Positions 48,589-50,687 of a stretch of 50,687 nt of DNA are shown piece by piece. Each line of letters begins with the position of its first letter. Position 1 is the stretch's first letter. The notes under the pieces were generated by a model. The model searched no databases and was not told the DNA's origin. It saw only the letters and a list, made by a program, of their open reading frames with translations. The position numbers were made by a program, and so were the translations under genes. Source of the stretch: an uncultured Akkermansia sp. (GTDB taxonomy: Bacteria > Verrucomicrobiota > Verrucomicrobiia > Verrucomicrobiales > Akkermansiaceae); NCBI GenBank assembly GCA_949296365.1, contig CASFPZ010000019.1, forward strand, positions 1 through 50,687, in the 5' to 3' direction.

Positions 48589-50687
48589 ATGACTGCCCTC
48601 CAAAAGACGGGGGAAGGCTCGTTGACGTTGAGCGAAGCTGTTCTGACAGCTCTGACGGGGACATTGAATATCCAACAGGGGGCGTTGAACCTCGACTGGG
48701 CTGACGCAAGCCTGCTCAATGGCAAGACGGTCGAATTGGGCCAGGGAGCTCAGTTGACAGAGGTGGGCGGCAATCTCGTCGTGGGGGGAACAGGAATGGC
48801 GGGATTGACGATTCACTTGGGTTCTGAGAGCGTGGGGCAGGGTACTCATGGAGCGGTGGCGCCAATTCAGCAGACTGGCGGCACGTTGACGTTGGGCGAC
48901 GGAACGGGCATTAGCCTGGATGTCAATTCCATTGTCGATATTCTGACCGACATTACTGACAACGGCTATGCCAGTTATCTGACGTTGACGACGGGCAACA
49001 TTGTTTGCGACGATTTCAGTGGGATTACTTTTGTGGACGAAGCGGCGATTCTGCAAGGCCTGGGAATGCGTATAGCGCATACGGACGGTGGCAGCCTTGT
49101 GTTGTCCAACCAAGAGGTCGTGGGCGTTTATACGGTGACAGGAACATCGGCTAGTGCGTCTCATGAGGTAACGGCGTACACGACGCTCGACCATTATGCG
49201 GCAGTTGTGATAGACGATGGACAAACCCTGTCGATTAATTTGCCTGGCGCCCCGGGGGCAGAAGACGGAGAAGGGGCTTTTGTCCACAACTTGCTTGGCG
49301 GGTCGGGTAGTACATTGGTTCTCAACAATACGGATACTGCCTCTGGCGAATCAGTCGTCATTCTGGACAATTCGTGGTATAGGACAGGGGTTGTCGATCC
49401 GGAAACAGCTGGCCCGGATACGACTATGCTGGGTAATATCCAAGGCGGAGACGGTGTGCGTATCGTCAAGTCTGGGACTGGTAATTTCACAATTGGTGGG
49501 TCGTTGACTGCCGATACATTTGAGGTGCGTTCAGGGACGGCAACTTTCAACGGGACAGGTAATTCCGTTCAAACAGTTGAGTTAGAAGGCGGCAGTCTTG
49601 TTGTCAATGGATCTGCCGCAGCAGGAACATTGAATATGTCGGCCGGAACGCTAACAGTGAATGGCAGCGCCGACATAGAAACGCTGGCTCTTAGCGGTGG
49701 AACATTGAATGTGGCCGGGACGGCAAACGTGGCTACGTTGAACAATACGGTGGACCAGACGTTGAATGTGACAGGCGTGTTGTCGATCGATGGGACGACC
49801 AATTTTGCTGTAGGAACAATAGCAGGCGGAGGCACGTTGCAGGTGTCTGGCGGACATCTGCCCCTGAGTGAAACAGGGAAAGTCAGCGGCATGCAGGTCG
49901 TACTGGGCGATGCAGAGACGGGGAACGGAGGTACGCTGAACATTGGCACGACGACAGCTAGTAGTGTTGCCTCGTTGAGTGGTCCCGGTACGCTGGCAGG
50001 CGAAGGCGGTTCGTTGACGGTGAGTTCCGGGAGAGATGAAGCCGTTTTCAGTGGAACGTTGACAGGGACGGGAACACTGAATGTGTCGACGACAGGGGAT
50101 CTCAACCTGACCAATATGACGACGGAAGAAGCTCGCGGTTGGAATATCGTTAACAATGGACAATTGAATATTACGACGAGCACCTCGAATATTGAAGAGA
50201 ACAAGACAGTGCAGCTGAACACGTTGGAGCTTGGTGCAACGACGACAACGTTTGTGGAATTTAATTCGAACGGGTCGGCGCCAGTTTTGGCGGTCAATAC
50301 GCTGAATGTGGATGGAACGGCGACGGTGATTCTTGGATCGAGCAGTTACAGCGAGTTGGCCATGAAAACGGACGGTTCTTACTTTACCCTAGGTACGGTA
50401 GGCACGTCTAGCGTGGAGGAACTGCAGGTATCGTTCGACAATTCTCGCGCTTTCAAGAAATTGGAGAACGGGAGATTGGTCCTGGAAGGTAACGAATGGA
50501 AATTGCACGCCGATTCTGTCGATTACAACAAGTATGCCTTGCATGCGCCGACGTCGAATGCTTTGGCAGGGGCGGAAATGCTGTGGTCGTTGCCGAGTGA
50601 AATGAGTTCGGATTCGTTCCTGGCGACGGTAGATGAGAGCATCAATGGGTTGGTGCAGTCAGGCTCGTCGAGCGCGGGTCGTGCAAT
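48589..50687 (+). CDS. Autotransporter-type adhesin, continuing part (partial, runs off the window)
   Basis: This frame is open for 699 codons from ATG 48589 to the last base, with no stop; I checked every line of sequence. It is built of PATR-like beta-helix repeats with recurrent GTLNV, GGTLTV, GGSLVVNGSA and SGGTLNVAGTA motifs. The last 60 or so residues (LVLEGNEWKLHADSVDYNKY, then LAGAEMLWSLPSE) look like the junction to an outer-membrane barrel domain that would follow to the right. It is in a different frame from 47232-48587 and starts one base after that stop. It has no signal peptide of its own, which supports its being the rest of the same gene. Confidence 0.75.
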   Translation, partial: MTALQKTGEGSLTLSEAVLTALTGTLNIQQGALNLDWADASLLNGKTVELGQGAQLTEVGGNLVVGGTGMAGLTIHLGSESVGQGTHGAVAPIQQTGGTLTLGDGTGISLDVNSIVDILTDITDNGYASYLTLTTGNIVCDDFSGITFVDEAAILQGLGMRIAHTDGGSLVLSNQEVVGVYTVTGTSASASHEVTAYTTLDHYAAVVIDDGQTLSINLPGAPGAEDGEGAFVHNLLGGSGSTLVLNNTDTASGESVVILDNSWYRTGVVDPETAGPDTTMLGNIQGGDGVRIVKSGTGNFTIGGSLTADTFEVRSGTATFNGTGNSVQTVELEGGSLVVNGSAAAGTLNMSAGTLTVNGSADIETLALSGGTLNVAGTANVATLNNTVDQTLNVTGVLSIDGTTNFAVGTIAGGGTLQVSGGHLPLSETGKVSGMQVVLGDAETGNGGTLNIGTTTASSVASLSGPGTLAGEGGSLTVSSGRDEAVFSGTLTGTGTLNVSTTGDLNLTNMTTEEARGWNIVNNGQLNITTSTSNIEENKTVQLNTLELGATTTTFVEFNSNGSAPVLAVNTLNVDGTATVILGSSSYSELAMKTDGSYFTLGTVGTSSVEELQVSFDNSRAFKKLENGRLVLEGNEWKLHADSVDYNKYALHAPTSNALAGAEMLWSLPSEMSSDSFLATVDESINGLVQSGSSSAGRA

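Noticed and set aside
49569..50297. Minus-strand open frame rich in Val, Pro and Ser
   Set aside because: It mirrors the repetitive Gly/Thr codons of the plus-strand autotransporter, which is open without a stop and has coherent beta-helix repeats.

Overview
The window reads as a chromosomal stretch of a mucin-degrading Verrucomicrobiota bacterium close to Akkermansia. This is inferred from gene content: a secreted GH95 alpha-L-fucosidase, a GH35 beta-galactosidase, an M60 (mucinase-type) peptidase, a secreted GH43-like beta-propeller, a PATR-type autotransporter and an RpiB-GlyA fusion. Nothing in the window fixes the species. The odd length, with both ends inside repeat-like or repetitive coding sequence, suggests a complete assembly contig rather than an arbitrary cut.

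Layout. (1) 1-6820: an acquired module with a small HTH regulator and a 1963-residue DUF4011 helicase-nuclease, enclosed by a 99-bp perfect direct repeat. (2) 6821-14823: minus-strand genes for a secreted hypothetical protein, RpiB-GlyA, a GH43-like enzyme, and a translationally coupled pair (transglutaminase-like/discoidin protein plus thioredoxin-like protein). (3) 14998-31820: mostly core genes (carB, a dynamin-like GTPase, GH95 fucosidase, metH, gdhA), then a RAYT transposase with its palindrome, the RNase P RNA and a membrane-anchored phosphoesterase. (4) 32032-34005: the M60 peptidase. (5) 34217-44720: a restriction-modification island. (6) 44839-47094: an ABC ATPase and an M20 peptidase. 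(7) 47232-50687: a long autotransporter split by a frameshift and running off the window.

The most unusual region is 34217-44720. A methylase-like subunit is followed, with no gap, by a 1310-residue GIY-YIG/helicase/methylase fusion. Downstream lie two extra intact reading frames that begin exactly at the internal MKFNA(I/V)VGNPPYQ motif of the fusion. They carry only the NPPY motif plus an alternative target-recognition half. They lack the upstream methylase motif I and have no obvious promoter, so they look like silent specificity cassettes. The two cassettes are mosaics of each other: divergent first halves, nearly identical second halves. A truncated IS982-type transposase lies just after the first cassette, and a GH35 gene with its own terminator sits between the two.

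Many starts were moved from the longest frame to an internal codon using Shine-Dalgarno sequence, promoter position or signal peptide. These choices are stated in each entry. No database search was possible; family names come from recognised motifs and architecture.
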